Positions 1-7,737 of a DNA stretch of 13,559 nt are shown piece after piece. The stretch's first letter is position 1, and each line of letters starts with the position of its first letter. The stretch lies in assembly GCF_905201705.1 (NCBI RefSeq), contig NZ_CAJKOX010000067.1, positions 1-13,559 on the forward strand, written 5' to 3'. This DNA is from an uncultured Marvinbryantia sp. (GTDB lineage Bacteria; Bacillota; Clostridia; Lachnospirales; Lachnospiraceae). The position numbers were made by a program, and so were the translations under genes. The notes under the pieces are model-generated. The model was given only the letters and a program-made list of their open reading frames with translations. It did no database searches and was not told the DNA's origin.

Positions 1-528
1 AGCGATACCGCATAAGATACAAAAATACAAACCAGATCAACAATCAGCAGCACTAGATTTAGTTGATTACGAAACTGATTTCTGACCTTCATTTTTCTCT
101 CCCCTGTTTCATTCGTAATGAAAATTTTTTACAACAGACACCTGTCTACCGTAAACTTTCCCAAACAACTGAAAAAATTTTTCACCTGTCCGGATACGCA
201 GCTCAACTTCTAATAAGCAAAACGCGGCTGTGTAAACAGGCTCATAAACGTGCAAGCGCAGGTTTTGCGGATGTAGGTGCAAGTTTTAATATTTTCCGCA
301 TACCTGAGTAGTTGTCACTGTTCACGCCAGCCTCAAACACCTGCTGCGACGCGAAGCCATTTCCGCGGGTTTGAGGCGCGAAAATGTGATTCAAGCGTGA
401 ACAAATCTCATTCGCGAAGCGAATTTTAAATGGATTTGTGAAGATTGCTGTGAACGGAGTAAACAGTAACGAGTAGTTACGATAAGGTTACGAAAATTTT
501 TTATCTTCTCCCCACCTCTTGCAAGAAT
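1..528. other. Gene-free left end of the window
   Basis: I see no convincing gene here. The only open frame of note (63-311, + strand, 82 codons) begins with TTG, has no ribosome binding site ahead of it and resembles no family I know. The first 300 bases are A+T-rich with short repeats, for example TGCAAG at 251-256 and 278-283. The second half holds the inverted-repeat cluster described separately. The stretch ends with the promoter of the PHP operon. Confidence 0.6.
319..480. repeat. Cluster of nested inverted repeats, possible structured RNA or small repeat element
   Basis: Several palindromic pairs lie in series. TGTTCACGC (319-327) pairs with GCGTGAACA (395-403), and inside it CCTCAAAC (331-338) pairs with GTTTGAGG (369-376). 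Next, ACAAATC (401-407) pairs with GATTTGT (433-439) around a tight hairpin ATTCGC-gaa-GCGAAT (410-424). A small hairpin GTAAC-gagta-GTTAC (466-480) follows. GTTCAC at 320-325 can alternatively pair with GTGAAC at 450-455. The arms are seen directly. Whether this is a dispersed repeat, a small RNA or a leader structure is inference; no known riboswitch or RNA family was recognised. Confidence 0.5.
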
Positions 529-548
529 ATGGTAATTTGCGGTATACT
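519..548 (+). promoter_or_regulatory. Sigma-A-like promoter of the PHP-HAD-pyk operon
   Basis: TTGCAA at 519-524 and TATACT at 543-548 are separated by 18 bases, a good match to a vegetative promoter. Transcription would begin near 555, leaving a leader of about 50 bases before the ATG at 604. This also argues against a start at the upstream ATG at 529, which would lie outside the transcript. Confidence 0.6.
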
Positions 549-603
549 AATTTATACAATGTTTATTTTTACATTTACTTTAACGAAAACAGGAGGCGCA
601 TTG

Positions 604-1452
604 ATGGAAACGGTTGATCTGCATGTACACTCTGATTGCTCGGACGGCACGATGTCGCCCGCCAAGCTGGTGGCGTATGCCTGTCAGAAGGGGCTGCGGG
701 CGTTCGCTCTGACGGATCACGATACGGTCGCCGGACTGCCGGAGGCATTTGCCGCGGCAGAGGGCACGGCGTTGGAGGTGATTGCCGGGATTGAGTTTTC
801 CACGGAGTACCATGGGAAGGATATTCACATTGTCGGACTGGATATTGATTATCAGAGTGCGGAATTTTGCGAACGGCTCACGCGCTTTCAGGACTCGCGC
901 GATGTCCGCAATGAAAAGATGATCCGGAAGATGCAGGAGGACGGCATCAACATTTCCCATGAGCAGATGGAAGCCGCTTTCGGGGACGCCGTGTGGACGC
1001 GGGCGCATTTTGCGCGCTATCTCATGGACCACGGCTACGTTGCGGAAATGCCGGAGGCGTTTGAAAAATACATCGGCGAAAACTGCCGCTATTTCGTTCC
1101 GCGCGAGAAGGTGACCCCGGTGCAGGCGGTGCATCTGATTTCCAGCACGGGCGGGATCCCCATTCTGGCACATCCGATGCTCTACCATCTGCCGGAGGCA
1201 GAGATGGACGAGCTGCTCGCTTCCCTGAGAAAAGCCGGATTGATCGGCATCGAAGCGATCTACTCCACGCACTCTGCGCTCGATGAAAATCTCGTCCGGC
1301 AGCTTGCAAAAAGACATGGGCTTCTGATTTCCGGCGGTTCCGACTTTCACGGAAGCAACAAGCCTTATATCGACCTCGGCGTGGGGCGCGGGAACCTCCG
1401 TATCCCATACCATGTTTTAACAAATCTGCGAAGCAGGAGAAAACAGCAATGA
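604..1452 (+). CDS. PHP-domain metal-dependent phosphoesterase (YciV/TrpH-like)
   Basis: The 282-residue protein belongs to the PHP phosphoesterase superfamily, closest in style to the YciV/TrpH group. Studied members of that group hydrolyse 3',5'-bisphosphonucleotides or act as 5'-3' exoribonucleases. Metal-ligand motifs are all visible: HVHSDCSDG (H7, H9, D14), TDHD (37-40), GIEFS (E64), H75 in the IHIVGLD segment, ILAHP (H190) and SGGSDFHG (D247, H249). There is no polymerase or signal peptide, so it is a stand-alone cytoplasmic enzyme. I chose the ATG at 604 because AGGAGG (591-596) lies 7 bases upstream; the open frame extends to 529 but the extra residues are hydrophobic and lie before the predicted transcript start. 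Its stop overlaps the next start (ATGA), implying translational coupling with the HAD phosphatase. The family is secure; the exact substrate is inferred. Confidence 0.88.
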   Translation: METVDLHVHSDCSDGTMSPAKLVAYACQKGLRAFALTDHDTVAGLPEAFAAAEGTALEVIAGIEFSTEYHGKDIHIVGLDIDYQSAEFCERLTRFQDSRDVRNEKMIRKMQEDGINISHEQMEAAFGDAVWTRAHFARYLMDHGYVAEMPEAFEKYIGENCRYFVPREKVTPVQAVHLISSTGGIPILAHPMLYHLPEAEMDELLASLRKAGLIGIEAIYSTHSALDENLVRQLAKRHGLLISGGSDFHGSNKPYIDLGVGRGNLRIPYHVLTNLRSRRKQQ

Positions 1453-2282
1453 ATCAGAAAAAAAAGATTTTATTTCTCGACCTGGACGGCACGCTCTTAA
1501 ATGATGCGAAGGAAATCACGCCGGGCAACATGGCAGCGATCCGCGAAGCACTGCGCCAGGGACACAAAATTGTCATCACCTCTGGACGCGCAACCGTCAG
1601 CGCACTGACGTTTGCGGAAAAGATGTCCTTAGATTCGGAGGGCTGCTACGCCATTACGTACAACGGCGCCTGCATTTATGACCTATTCCATAAAAAGCCC
1701 ATTTACCGGAAAACGCTTCCGGTTGCGGTCGTGCGGCATATTCTGGAGGCGGCGGAAAAAGCCGGGCTTTATGCCCACACCTACACCAAAACCGCCGTGC
1801 TTTCCGCGCACAATACCCGCGAGCTGCTTTCCTATACGACTGCCACCACCATGCAGTATCTGATCACGGACGATGTATGCGGGGCGCTGCCCGAAGAACC
1901 GGAAAAGGTGATCGTGATCGAACTGGACGATCCGCAGCGGCTGCACGATTTCCAGGCTTCTCTCTCCGAATGGGCGGACGGAAAAGTGGACAGCTTTTAT
2001 TCCTGCCCGAATTATCTGGAGTATATGCCGGTGGGCGTATCGAAGGGCAGCGCGATTAAAATTTTCTGCGAGATGTTTGATCTGCCGCTTAAAAACACCA
2101 TCTCCGCCGGGGATGCCGACAACGATATCCCGATGCTGGAGGCAACGCACATCAGTGCGATCATGAAAAACGCGGAAAGCTCCATGTATGCGCACGGAAA
2201 TTACGTGACGGAGCATGATAACAACCACGATGGCATTGCAGAAATCATTTACAAATTTATTCTAACGAAGGGAAAGGATTGA
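1449..2282 (+). CDS. Cof-type HAD-IIB family phosphatase
   Basis: The 277-residue protein carries the haloacid dehalogenase phosphatase motifs in order. Motif I is DLDGTLL with the nucleophile D11 and D13, motif II is ITSGR (T44, S45), motif III is K199 in the VSKGSAI segment, and motif IV is GDADNDIPML (D222, D226). The large segment between motifs II and III is the C2 cap typical of the Cof/YidA subfamily, whose members dephosphorylate sugar phosphates, flavin or cofactor phosphates with broad specificity. AGGAG at 1435-1439 precedes the ATG by 9 bases, and the start overlaps the PHP gene's stop codon. It ends 2 bases before the pyk start, so the three genes are almost certainly one transcript. 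Soluble, no signal peptide. The specific substrate cannot be told from sequence; association with pyruvate kinase hints at phosphorylated central metabolites, which is inference. Confidence 0.9.
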   Translation: MNQKKKILFLDLDGTLLNDAKEITPGNMAAIREALRQGHKIVITSGRATVSALTFAEKMSLDSEGCYAITYNGACIYDLFHKKPIYRKTLPVAVVRHILEAAEKAGLYAHTYTKTAVLSAHNTRELLSYTTATTMQYLITDDVCGALPEEPEKVIVIELDDPQRLHDFQASLSEWADGKVDSFYSCPNYLEYMPVGVSKGSAIKIFCEMFDLPLKNTISAGDADNDIPMLEATHISAIMKNAESSMYAHGNYVTEHDNNHDGIAEIIYKFILTKGKD

Positions 2283-2284
2283 CT

Positions 2285-3718
2285 ATGTTAAGAAAAACGA
2301 AAATCATCTGTACACTCGGACCATCCACCGACCAGCCCGGCGTTCTGGAGGCGCTGATCGACTCCGGTATGAATGTGGCGCGCTTTAATTTTTCCCACGG
2401 CACGCACGATGAACAGCGCGACCGCTTTGTCGCACTGAAAAAAGCAAGAAATAAGGCAAAGCTTCCGGTTGCCGCCCTGCTCGACACCAAGGGACCGGAA
2501 ATCCGTCTGAAAACCTTCAGGGAAGGAAAGGTGCAGCTTCAGAAGGGACAGACCTTCACGCTCACCACGCGCGAGGTGGAGGGTGATGCTTCCATCGTTT
2601 CCATTACCTACGCCGATCTGGTGAAGGACGTCAAAGCGGGTGATATGATTCTTTTAGACGACGGTCTGATCGGTCTTACTATCAAAGAAATCACCGACAC
2701 AGACATCATCTGCGAGGTGCTGAACTCCGGCCCGGTTTCCAACCGTAAGGGCGTAAACGTGCCGGATGTCTCGCTCTCCATGCCGTTTGTCAGTGAAAAG
2801 GACCACTCCGATATCCTTTTCGGCATCAAGATGGGCTTCGATTTCATTGCAGCCTCGTTTACGCGCTCCGCACAGGATATTCTGGATATCAGAAAGATTC
2901 TCGAAGAGCAGAACTGTGACACAATACAGATCATTGCAAAAATTGAAAATAAAGAGGGCGTTGACAATATTGACGAAATTCTGGAGGTTGCCGACGGCAT
3001 CATGATCGCCCGCGGCGATATGGGCGTGGAAATTCCGCTGGAGGACGTTCCGGCAATCCAGAAGAAATTGATTAAGAAATCTATCCAGGCAGGCAAAATC
3101 TCCATCACAGCCACGCAGATGCTCGATTCCATGATAACGCATCCGCGCCCCACGAGAGCGGAGGCGACGGACGTGGCAAATGCGATCTACGACGGCACCA
3201 GCGCGATCATGCTCTCCGGCGAGACGGCTGCCGGCAAATACCCGGTGGAGACGCTGCAGACCATGGTGCGCATCGCACAGCAGACGGAGAACGACATTGA
3301 TTATGTAAACCGCTTCAACCATATCAGCACAAACAGCGGACACCAGAACATTACAGAGGCAATTGCTTATGCAACCTGCTCGACGGCGCACGATCTGAAA
3401 GCGCAGGCAATCGTTACCGTCACAAAGTCCGGCGGAACCGCGCACACGATTTCCAAGTACCGCCCCGCCTGTCCGATCATCGGCTGCGCGACGCACCCGC
3501 ATGTGTGGCGTCAGCTCAATCTCTGCTGGGGCATCGTACCGATCCAGACAAAGGAGGAGCAGGATACCTTTGAGCTGTTTGAGCATTCTATTGAAGAAGC
3601 AACTGCTGCCGGTTTCTTAAAAGACGGCGACATAACGGTCATTACCGCCGGGGTTCCGCTTGGCATGTCCGGCACGACGAACCTCATCAACGTGCATATC
3701 GTCGGCGATCCATACTAA
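2285..3718 (+). CDS. pyk: Pyruvate kinase
   Basis: Pyruvate kinase transfers phosphate from phosphoenolpyruvate to ADP in the last ATP-forming step of glycolysis. The 477-residue sequence shows the N-terminal KTKIICTLGPST, nucleotide and K+ site residues in ARFNFSHG (R33, N35, S37), DTKGPEIR (D67), the signature around IIAKIENKEG with catalytic K219 and Mg2+ ligand E221, ARGDMGVEI (D245) and ATQMLDSM (T277). The length matches the short form (about 470-480 residues), lacking the extra C-terminal domain of Bacillus-type enzymes. The ATG at 2285 is preferred over the in-frame TTG at 2279 because AAAGGA (2273-2278) then sits 6 bases upstream. It is the third gene of the operon, 2 bases after the HAD gene, and is followed by a strong terminator. 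An acidic residue in TREVEGD (about E98) appears to align with the Glu of K+-dependent enzymes, a tentative reading. Confidence 0.97.
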   Translation: MLRKTKIICTLGPSTDQPGVLEALIDSGMNVARFNFSHGTHDEQRDRFVALKKARNKAKLPVAALLDTKGPEIRLKTFREGKVQLQKGQTFTLTTREVEGDASIVSITYADLVKDVKAGDMILLDDGLIGLTIKEITDTDIICEVLNSGPVSNRKGVNVPDVSLSMPFVSEKDHSDILFGIKMGFDFIAASFTRSAQDILDIRKILEEQNCDTIQIIAKIENKEGVDNIDEILEVADGIMIARGDMGVEIPLEDVPAIQKKLIKKSIQAGKISITATQMLDSMITHPRPTRAEATDVANAIYDGTSAIMLSGETAAGKYPVETLQTMVRIAQQTENDIDYVNRFNHISTNSGHQNITEAIAYATCSTAHDLKAQAIVTVTKSGGTAHTISKYRPACPIIGCATHPHVWRQLNLCWGIVPIQTKEEQDTFELFEHSIEEATAAGFLKDGDITVITAGVPLGMSGTTNLINVHIVGDPY

Positions 3719-3793
3719 ATCCGATTGAAGCAGAACCAGACTGCATCTGCGTTCTGTTCCGTTAAATCAGATACGCGTTGCCGAAAATTAAAA

Positions 3794-3835
3794 AACACGG
3801 TGCTGGAAGAATCTTCCGGTACCGTGTTCTGTTTT
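3794..3835. terminator. Bidirectional intrinsic terminator between pyk and the MoxR gene
   Basis: AACACGGT (3794-3801) pairs with ACCGTGTT (3821-3828), with an inner stem GGAAGA/TCTTCC. Read on the + strand it is followed by a T-rich tail. Read on the - strand it is followed by a run of T's (complement of the A's at 3785-3795). It therefore serves both converging operons. A smaller hairpin, CAGAAC (3731-3736) with GTTCTG (3751-3756), lies just after the pyk stop and may add to termination. Confidence 0.85.
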
Positions 3836-3849
3836 ATCATTCTTAAATT

Positions 3850-5382
3850 TTACAGCAGCTCCTCAATATCCGCCAGCTCTTTCAGAATCCCCTGCTGCCG
3901 CTCGGAAAAGAGAAGGCTCTTATTATATTTATAGAAACGGTCACAGCCGTTGACATCCACAAACCATGCCGCATAATAATCCGTATTCATCTCTGTGATA
4001 AACACGACCATTTCCTGGCTGTCGCCAAAGGCGCGCTCCAGGAAATCGAAAGCGAAATTCAGCGCCGCGTCCGCCTGGGCAAGCGCCCTGCTGCGTTTCT
4101 GCGGTTCGGCGGAAAACCACTCTTTAATCTGCACAAACGCCTGCTGACCGTCCTGCGGCAGGTCTGCCTTCAGAGAAACTGTATAGCGCTCCAGCGTTTT
4201 CTGGATCTCGCTCTGCACATGCTCCCCTTCTCTTGTGATATGCTCCGCCTTTTTCTGGCGCGCAAATTCCTTCGCAAACTTTCCCGCGACCGCCTCCAGA
4301 AGCCGCTGCGCCTCCTCCCCGGAAAGCTCCTGCGCCGCGCTGCCAAGCAGGTCTTTGTAATCCTTTAACTGTCCGAACAGCCCGGTCACATACTGGTCTG
4401 CGTGATGTGCTTCAGCAAACAGCTCATGCAGCGCCGAGAGCAGCAGTCCGATCACACTGAGCTTTTCATCGAAGGAAGCCCGCCGGATCTTATCCACAGC
4501 CGCATCGCTGATCCTGCCCTGCAAAATCTCCTGCACGCGGTAGTCCTTTTTATATTTATTATACAGATCGAGATAATTTGCAAAGTCCTTCGCAATCCGC
4601 CAATGCTGGATGTACTGATAGATCACCTCCCGGTCTGCCGTCCTGCCAAGCGTCTCATACACCTGCAGAAGCTGCGACAGATCCTCCCAGCCGCGGGCGG
4701 TCGCAAACAGCTTGCCGTCCACCGTTGTCTCCACCTTATAAAAATGGTCTTTCTTCAGCTCCAGGTAAGAAATGATCGCATTGTGGATACCCGCTGCGTA
4801 AGCGTACTCCTTCCAGACCGCAAAATCCGCCTCCACGTCGATTTTCTTAATACGGTCCAATGTCACCACGTCAAATTCGCGCACCGATTTATTGTACTCC
4901 GGCGGATTGCCCGCCGCCACGATCACCCAGCCCTGCGGCACCTTCTGATTGCCGAAGGTCTTACACTGCAGAAACTGCAGCATCGCGGGAGCCAGCGTCT
5001 CCGACACGCAGTTGATCTCGTCGATAAAAAGAATGCCCTCACGCAGTCCCGTCTCCTCCATTTTTTCGTACACCGACGCAATGATCTCACTCATTGTATA
5101 TTCCGTCACGGAATAAGTTTTGCCGCCAAATTCCTTCTCGCGGATAAACGGCAGCCCGATTGCGCTCTGCCGGGTGTGATGCGTGATGGTGTAGGAAACA
5201 AGTCCCAGCTTATTTTCCCTCGCGATCTGCTCCATGATCTGCGTTTTCCCGATTCCCGGCGGTCCGATCAGCAGAAGCGGACGCTGACGCACCGGCGGAA
5301 TCCGGTACTCGCCGTACTCATCCCTGCTTAAGTATGCTTCAATGGAATTTCGTATTTCTTCCTTCGCTCTCTTGATATTCAT
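3850..5382 (-). CDS. MoxR-family AAA+ ATPase
   Basis: The 510-residue protein is an AAA+ ATPase of the MoxR group, which typically acts with a VWA-domain partner to remodel or activate other proteins. The ATPase core is in roughly the first 200 residues: Walker A GPPGIGKT (40-47), Walker B ILFIDE (117-122), sensor 1 in VAAGNPPEYN (N159) and a likely arginine finger in LDRIKKI (R177). Residues about 300-510 are rich in Lys, Glu and Gln and look helical; I recognise no domain there. No signal peptide or membrane span, so cytoplasmic. The ATG is preceded on the - strand by GAGAGGG (5387-5393). It is the last gene of an LRR-VWA-MoxR set, 30 bases after the VWA stop. Pairing with a VWA gene is the classic MoxR context; the client is unknown. 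Confidence 0.85.
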   Translation of the reverse strand: MNIKRAKEEIRNSIEAYLSRDEYGEYRIPPVRQRPLLLIGPPGIGKTQIMEQIARENKLGLVSYTITHHTRQSAIGLPFIREKEFGGKTYSVTEYTMSEIIASVYEKMEETGLREGILFIDEINCVSETLAPAMLQFLQCKTFGNQKVPQGWVIVAAGNPPEYNKSVREFDVVTLDRIKKIDVEADFAVWKEYAYAAGIHNAIISYLELKKDHFYKVETTVDGKLFATARGWEDLSQLLQVYETLGRTADREVIYQYIQHWRIAKDFANYLDLYNKYKKDYRVQEILQGRISDAAVDKIRRASFDEKLSVIGLLLSALHELFAEAHHADQYVTGLFGQLKDYKDLLGSAAQELSGEEAQRLLEAVAGKFAKEFARQKKAEHITREGEHVQSEIQKTLERYTVSLKADLPQDGQQAFVQIKEWFSAEPQKRSRALAQADAALNFAFDFLERAFGDSQEMVVFITEMNTDYYAAWFVDVNGCDRFYKYNKSLLFSERQQGILKELADIEELL

Positions 5383-5412
5383 AATCGCCCTCTCACTTTT
5401 TCTTCCACACTC

Positions 5413-6744
5413 TCAGTTTTCCTTCGCGCGTTTCTCCAGCTCCCGCCGCTTTATCACCAGCTTCATCGCCCACGGCGGCACGTTGGTGTCGGACTCCTCC
5501 TCTTCCATAAACAGAAACGCGGTCTCAAACGGCGGCATCCGTTTCGGATAAATGCCAAATCCGTCTGTAAAATAAAGAAGCCCTTTTAAATTCGTAAATT
5601 TTCGCTCCCGGATAAGCTGCTCCACATAGGTGAACGCCGGGCGGAAATCTGTCCCGCCGCTACCGATAATCTCGAAATGCTCCATGTACTCCCGAAGCTC
5701 CTCCAGAGATGAAATGCCCGTGTCCGCCTGCACATGCTCATCGCACTGAATAATATGGAGGTTGATCTTTCGGAAAAAGCTTTCCTGTTCGCTCAGGATC
5801 GCATAGGTTTCCTCCAGAAACGCCCGCACAAGCTCGCCAGAGCAGGACATCGACGTATCGATCACCACAGCAAACTCCTCGATCTTTTTTACCTCCTTTG
5901 TCTCCTGCGGCTCGATCAGCGGCATATTGCCGTACAGCGACAGCCCGTAGCTGTAAAATACATAATCAAACTGGTCGGGATCCACCTGCACGGCTTCTTT
6001 TAATACTGCAAATTTCCGCAGAAAGGTGCGGTAGTCCATCGTCTCCCGCTGCACGACCTTAAGCTGCTCCTTCAGACCGCCGTCGCCCTCCGAAGCCTCC
6101 TTCGAGAAGGTATCAAGGTCCATCTCCATCTTTTCGCGAATGTCCTGCCAGCGATCCCGCGTCTTAACATCTTTGGGGTGCTCCGGCTCGCGGCACCAGC
6201 GGCTGTGATCGTCCACCGTAAACTCCCGACGCCATTTCTGCAGCCTGCGTTCATCGGGCTGCCACTTTTCCAGAGTATGACAGATTCCCTCCGCCGTCAG
6301 CACCTTAAGGCTCCCGCGAAGCTCCCTGTAAAGCTTTTCCCTCTCCCACGAAACAGGAAGCTTTACACAGCGGATCTGCATATCGTCTATGATAGATTCC
6401 ATCGCAATATCGCACGCCAGGTCCCAGTATTCCTCCGCCCCCTGCGGCTTTCGAAACACATGACCGAGGAAGCAATGAAGCACCATGTGAAGATACATCC
6501 GGTTGATCCGCCTGCGTTCGGCGCGGAACTCGCCGCCCAGATACTTTGTATTATAATAGATAAAATTTCCGTCAGTCGCCACACACGTGATTCCCTCATC
6601 CATCGCATAAGAGAAGGAGGACAGCGCCACATCGAGAAAACGCATATGCAGAAACAGCTCATTTCTGGCATTAAAAAGGATGTGACGGCCGGCGTCCTCC
6701 ATGCGTTTTCTGATCTCCTGTTCCCGCTCAAAAATTTCCTGCAA
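5413..6744 (-). CDS. DUF2201-type protein: putative metallopeptidase-like domain plus VWA domain
   Basis: The 443-residue protein matches the two-part DUF2201 layout. The N-terminal half has the putative metallopeptidase region, with HMVLH (86-90) and H95. The C-terminal part is a VWA-like domain with a full metal-ion-dependent adhesion site: DTSMS (D296, S298, S300), T365 in SGGTDF and D394 in YFTDG. In the N-terminal motif the position where HExxH enzymes have Glu is Met87, so proteolytic activity is doubtful. The start codon is TTG: GGGAGGG (6751-6757) lies 6 bases upstream, and the next Met (residue 15) is worse placed. The gene lies 18 bases after the LRR gene and 30 bases before the MoxR gene, implying one transcript and probably a complex with the ATPase. 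Soluble. The family assignment is fairly secure; the process served is not known. Confidence 0.8.
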   Translation of the reverse strand: MQEIFEREQEIRKRMEDAGRHILFNARNELFLHMRFLDVALSSFSYAMDEGITCVATDGNFIYYNTKYLGGEFRAERRRINRMYLHMVLHCFLGHVFRKPQGAEEYWDLACDIAMESIIDDMQIRCVKLPVSWEREKLYRELRGSLKVLTAEGICHTLEKWQPDERRLQKWRREFTVDDHSRWCREPEHPKDVKTRDRWQDIREKMEMDLDTFSKEASEGDGGLKEQLKVVQRETMDYRTFLRKFAVLKEAVQVDPDQFDYVFYSYGLSLYGNMPLIEPQETKEVKKIEEFAVVIDTSMSCSGELVRAFLEETYAILSEQESFFRKINLHIIQCDEHVQADTGISSLEELREYMEHFEIIGSGGTDFRPAFTYVEQLIRERKFTNLKGLLYFTDGFGIYPKRMPPFETAFLFMEEEESDTNVPPWAMKLVIKRRELEKRAKEN

Positions 6745-6762
6745 ACGATTCCCTCCCGTTCT

Positions 6763-7674
6763 CTACAGCTCAAAGGTCTGCACGCTTTGCTTTCGGCTGC
6801 GGTATTTATGATCCATCAGAAAGCTCTGGCTCTCCATCCTGCCCGCCTCGTTCGCCTCGCGGATCAGCTCCGACAGCTCGTCGGCGCTCCAGTCGATGAA
6901 CGTACAAAGGTATTCCAGCGCCTCCTGCTGCTCAAAGGCAAGGCACCAGGAAGCCGCCTCCCGGCGGTGTTCCATCAGCCATGCCATGTAAATTCCCTTC
7001 GCATCCTCCGTGAGCCTGTAAGGCTGCTGCAAACGCAAAAGGCTAAGCTCAATACAAAAATCCACGCTCTCCCATGCCGCCGCCTCGCCAAACAGCCCGT
7101 CATACTCCGAAAAGTTTAATTCTCCGTCGCGGAAGCACTGCCGGTAATGATAACCGGAGCCGTGGAAATGCGTCTCCAGAATCCGTGCCGGCGTATTTTC
7201 CACCGCCTCCTCGTAATATTCGGGAAATAAAAGCTTCGCCGCCGTGCCGTCCCCGTAATCCAGCGTCACCCGCAGCTCCTGCCGCAGCTCGCTGACAATA
7301 TCCTTTAAACAGTATCCCCAGGCGTTCTGCATATACACGTACAGCTCCCGCAGCCGGTAACAGCCGGTAAACGCCCCGCCCGCGATATCCTCCGTCTGAT
7401 GCCAGAGCGCCATGCGCTCCAGCTTCCGACAGCCGTAAAAGGCATAGTTTCCGATACGGCGCAGGCTCTGCGGAAGCTGCACCTCCAGGAGCTTCTCCCC
7501 GCAAACTGCACAGTCGGCGTCATCCGTTTTCGGTTTTGCATGTGAAAAAGCGTAATCGCTCAGCGCCGTCACCGGGCAGCCGTCTATCTGCTCCGGCAAT
7601 TCTGCCCGCTGCTCCTCTCCCAGGCAGCGCTCCACAATTGCCTGTCCATTTTCCACGCGACTTACGATCTCCAT
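6763..7674 (-). CDS. Cytoplasmic leucine-rich-repeat (BspA/LRR_5-like) protein
   Basis: The 303-residue protein has a short run of BspA-type leucine-rich repeats at about residues 25-115, recognisable by ALSDYAF, LPQSLRRIGNYAFYGC and GGAFTGCYRLREL. The middle (about 120-230) has no family I can name. The C-terminal segment (about 235-300) is helical and resembles a helical repeat, ending in a DHKYRSR-like basic patch. Unlike most BspA-type proteins it has no signal peptide, anchor or cell-wall domain, so it should be intracellular. GGAGGA lies just upstream of the ATG on the - strand (about 7680-7685). Position immediately ahead of the VWA and MoxR genes suggests it is an adaptor or substrate-recognition subunit for that pair, which is inference. 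LRR assignment is good, function open. Confidence 0.75.
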   Translation of the reverse strand: MEIVSRVENGQAIVERCLGEEQRAELPEQIDGCPVTALSDYAFSHAKPKTDDADCAVCGEKLLEVQLPQSLRRIGNYAFYGCRKLERMALWHQTEDIAGGAFTGCYRLRELYVYMQNAWGYCLKDIVSELRQELRVTLDYGDGTAAKLLFPEYYEEAVENTPARILETHFHGSGYHYRQCFRDGELNFSEYDGLFGEAAAWESVDFCIELSLLRLQQPYRLTEDAKGIYMAWLMEHRREAASWCLAFEQQEALEYLCTFIDWSADELSELIREANEAGRMESQSFLMDHKYRSRKQSVQTFEL

Positions 7675-7693
7675 AATGTCCTCCGTGATCTAT

Positions 7694-7725
7694 ACGATAA
7701 GAATGCGCCCGGATAACCGGGCGCA
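7694..7725 (-). terminator. GC-rich hairpin, weak terminator or attenuator
   Basis: TGCGCCCGG (7704-7712) pairs with CCGGGCGCA (7717-7725), a perfect 9-base stem with a 4-base loop, between the small membrane protein gene and the LRR gene. On the - strand it is followed by TTCTTAT, a weak U-tract, so termination is probably partial. No clear promoter fits between it and the LRR gene. It may therefore set the level of read-through into the LRR-VWA-MoxR set. Confidence 0.55.
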
Positions 7726-7737
7726 CCTGCTTTTTTC

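Noticed and set aside
63..311. 82-codon open frame on the + strand
   Set aside because: TTG start, no ribosome binding site, no recognisable family, and composition unlike the real genes nearby.
529..603. Upstream extension of the PHP gene with a hydrophobic N-terminus resembling a signal peptide
   Set aside because: It begins before the likely transcription start, and a strong AGGAGG is placed for the ATG at 604; PHP enzymes of this type are cytoplasmic.
580..1413. 277-codon open frame on the - strand opposite the PHP gene
   Set aside because: Antisense shadow: the opposite strand encodes all metal-binding motifs of a known family, and the reverse translation is rich in Arg/His with no family resemblance.
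2654..3586. 310-codon open frame on the - strand opposite pyk
   Set aside because: Antisense shadow of a highly conserved pyruvate kinase; no ribosome binding site or domain.
4402..5331. 309-codon open frame on the + strand opposite the MoxR gene
   Set aside because: Antisense to the Walker A/B region; Arg/His/Leu-rich shadow translation with no motif.
6178..7119. 313-codon open frame on the + strand across the VWA and LRR genes
   Set aside because: Spans two well-supported genes in antisense and shows no domain or ribosome binding site.
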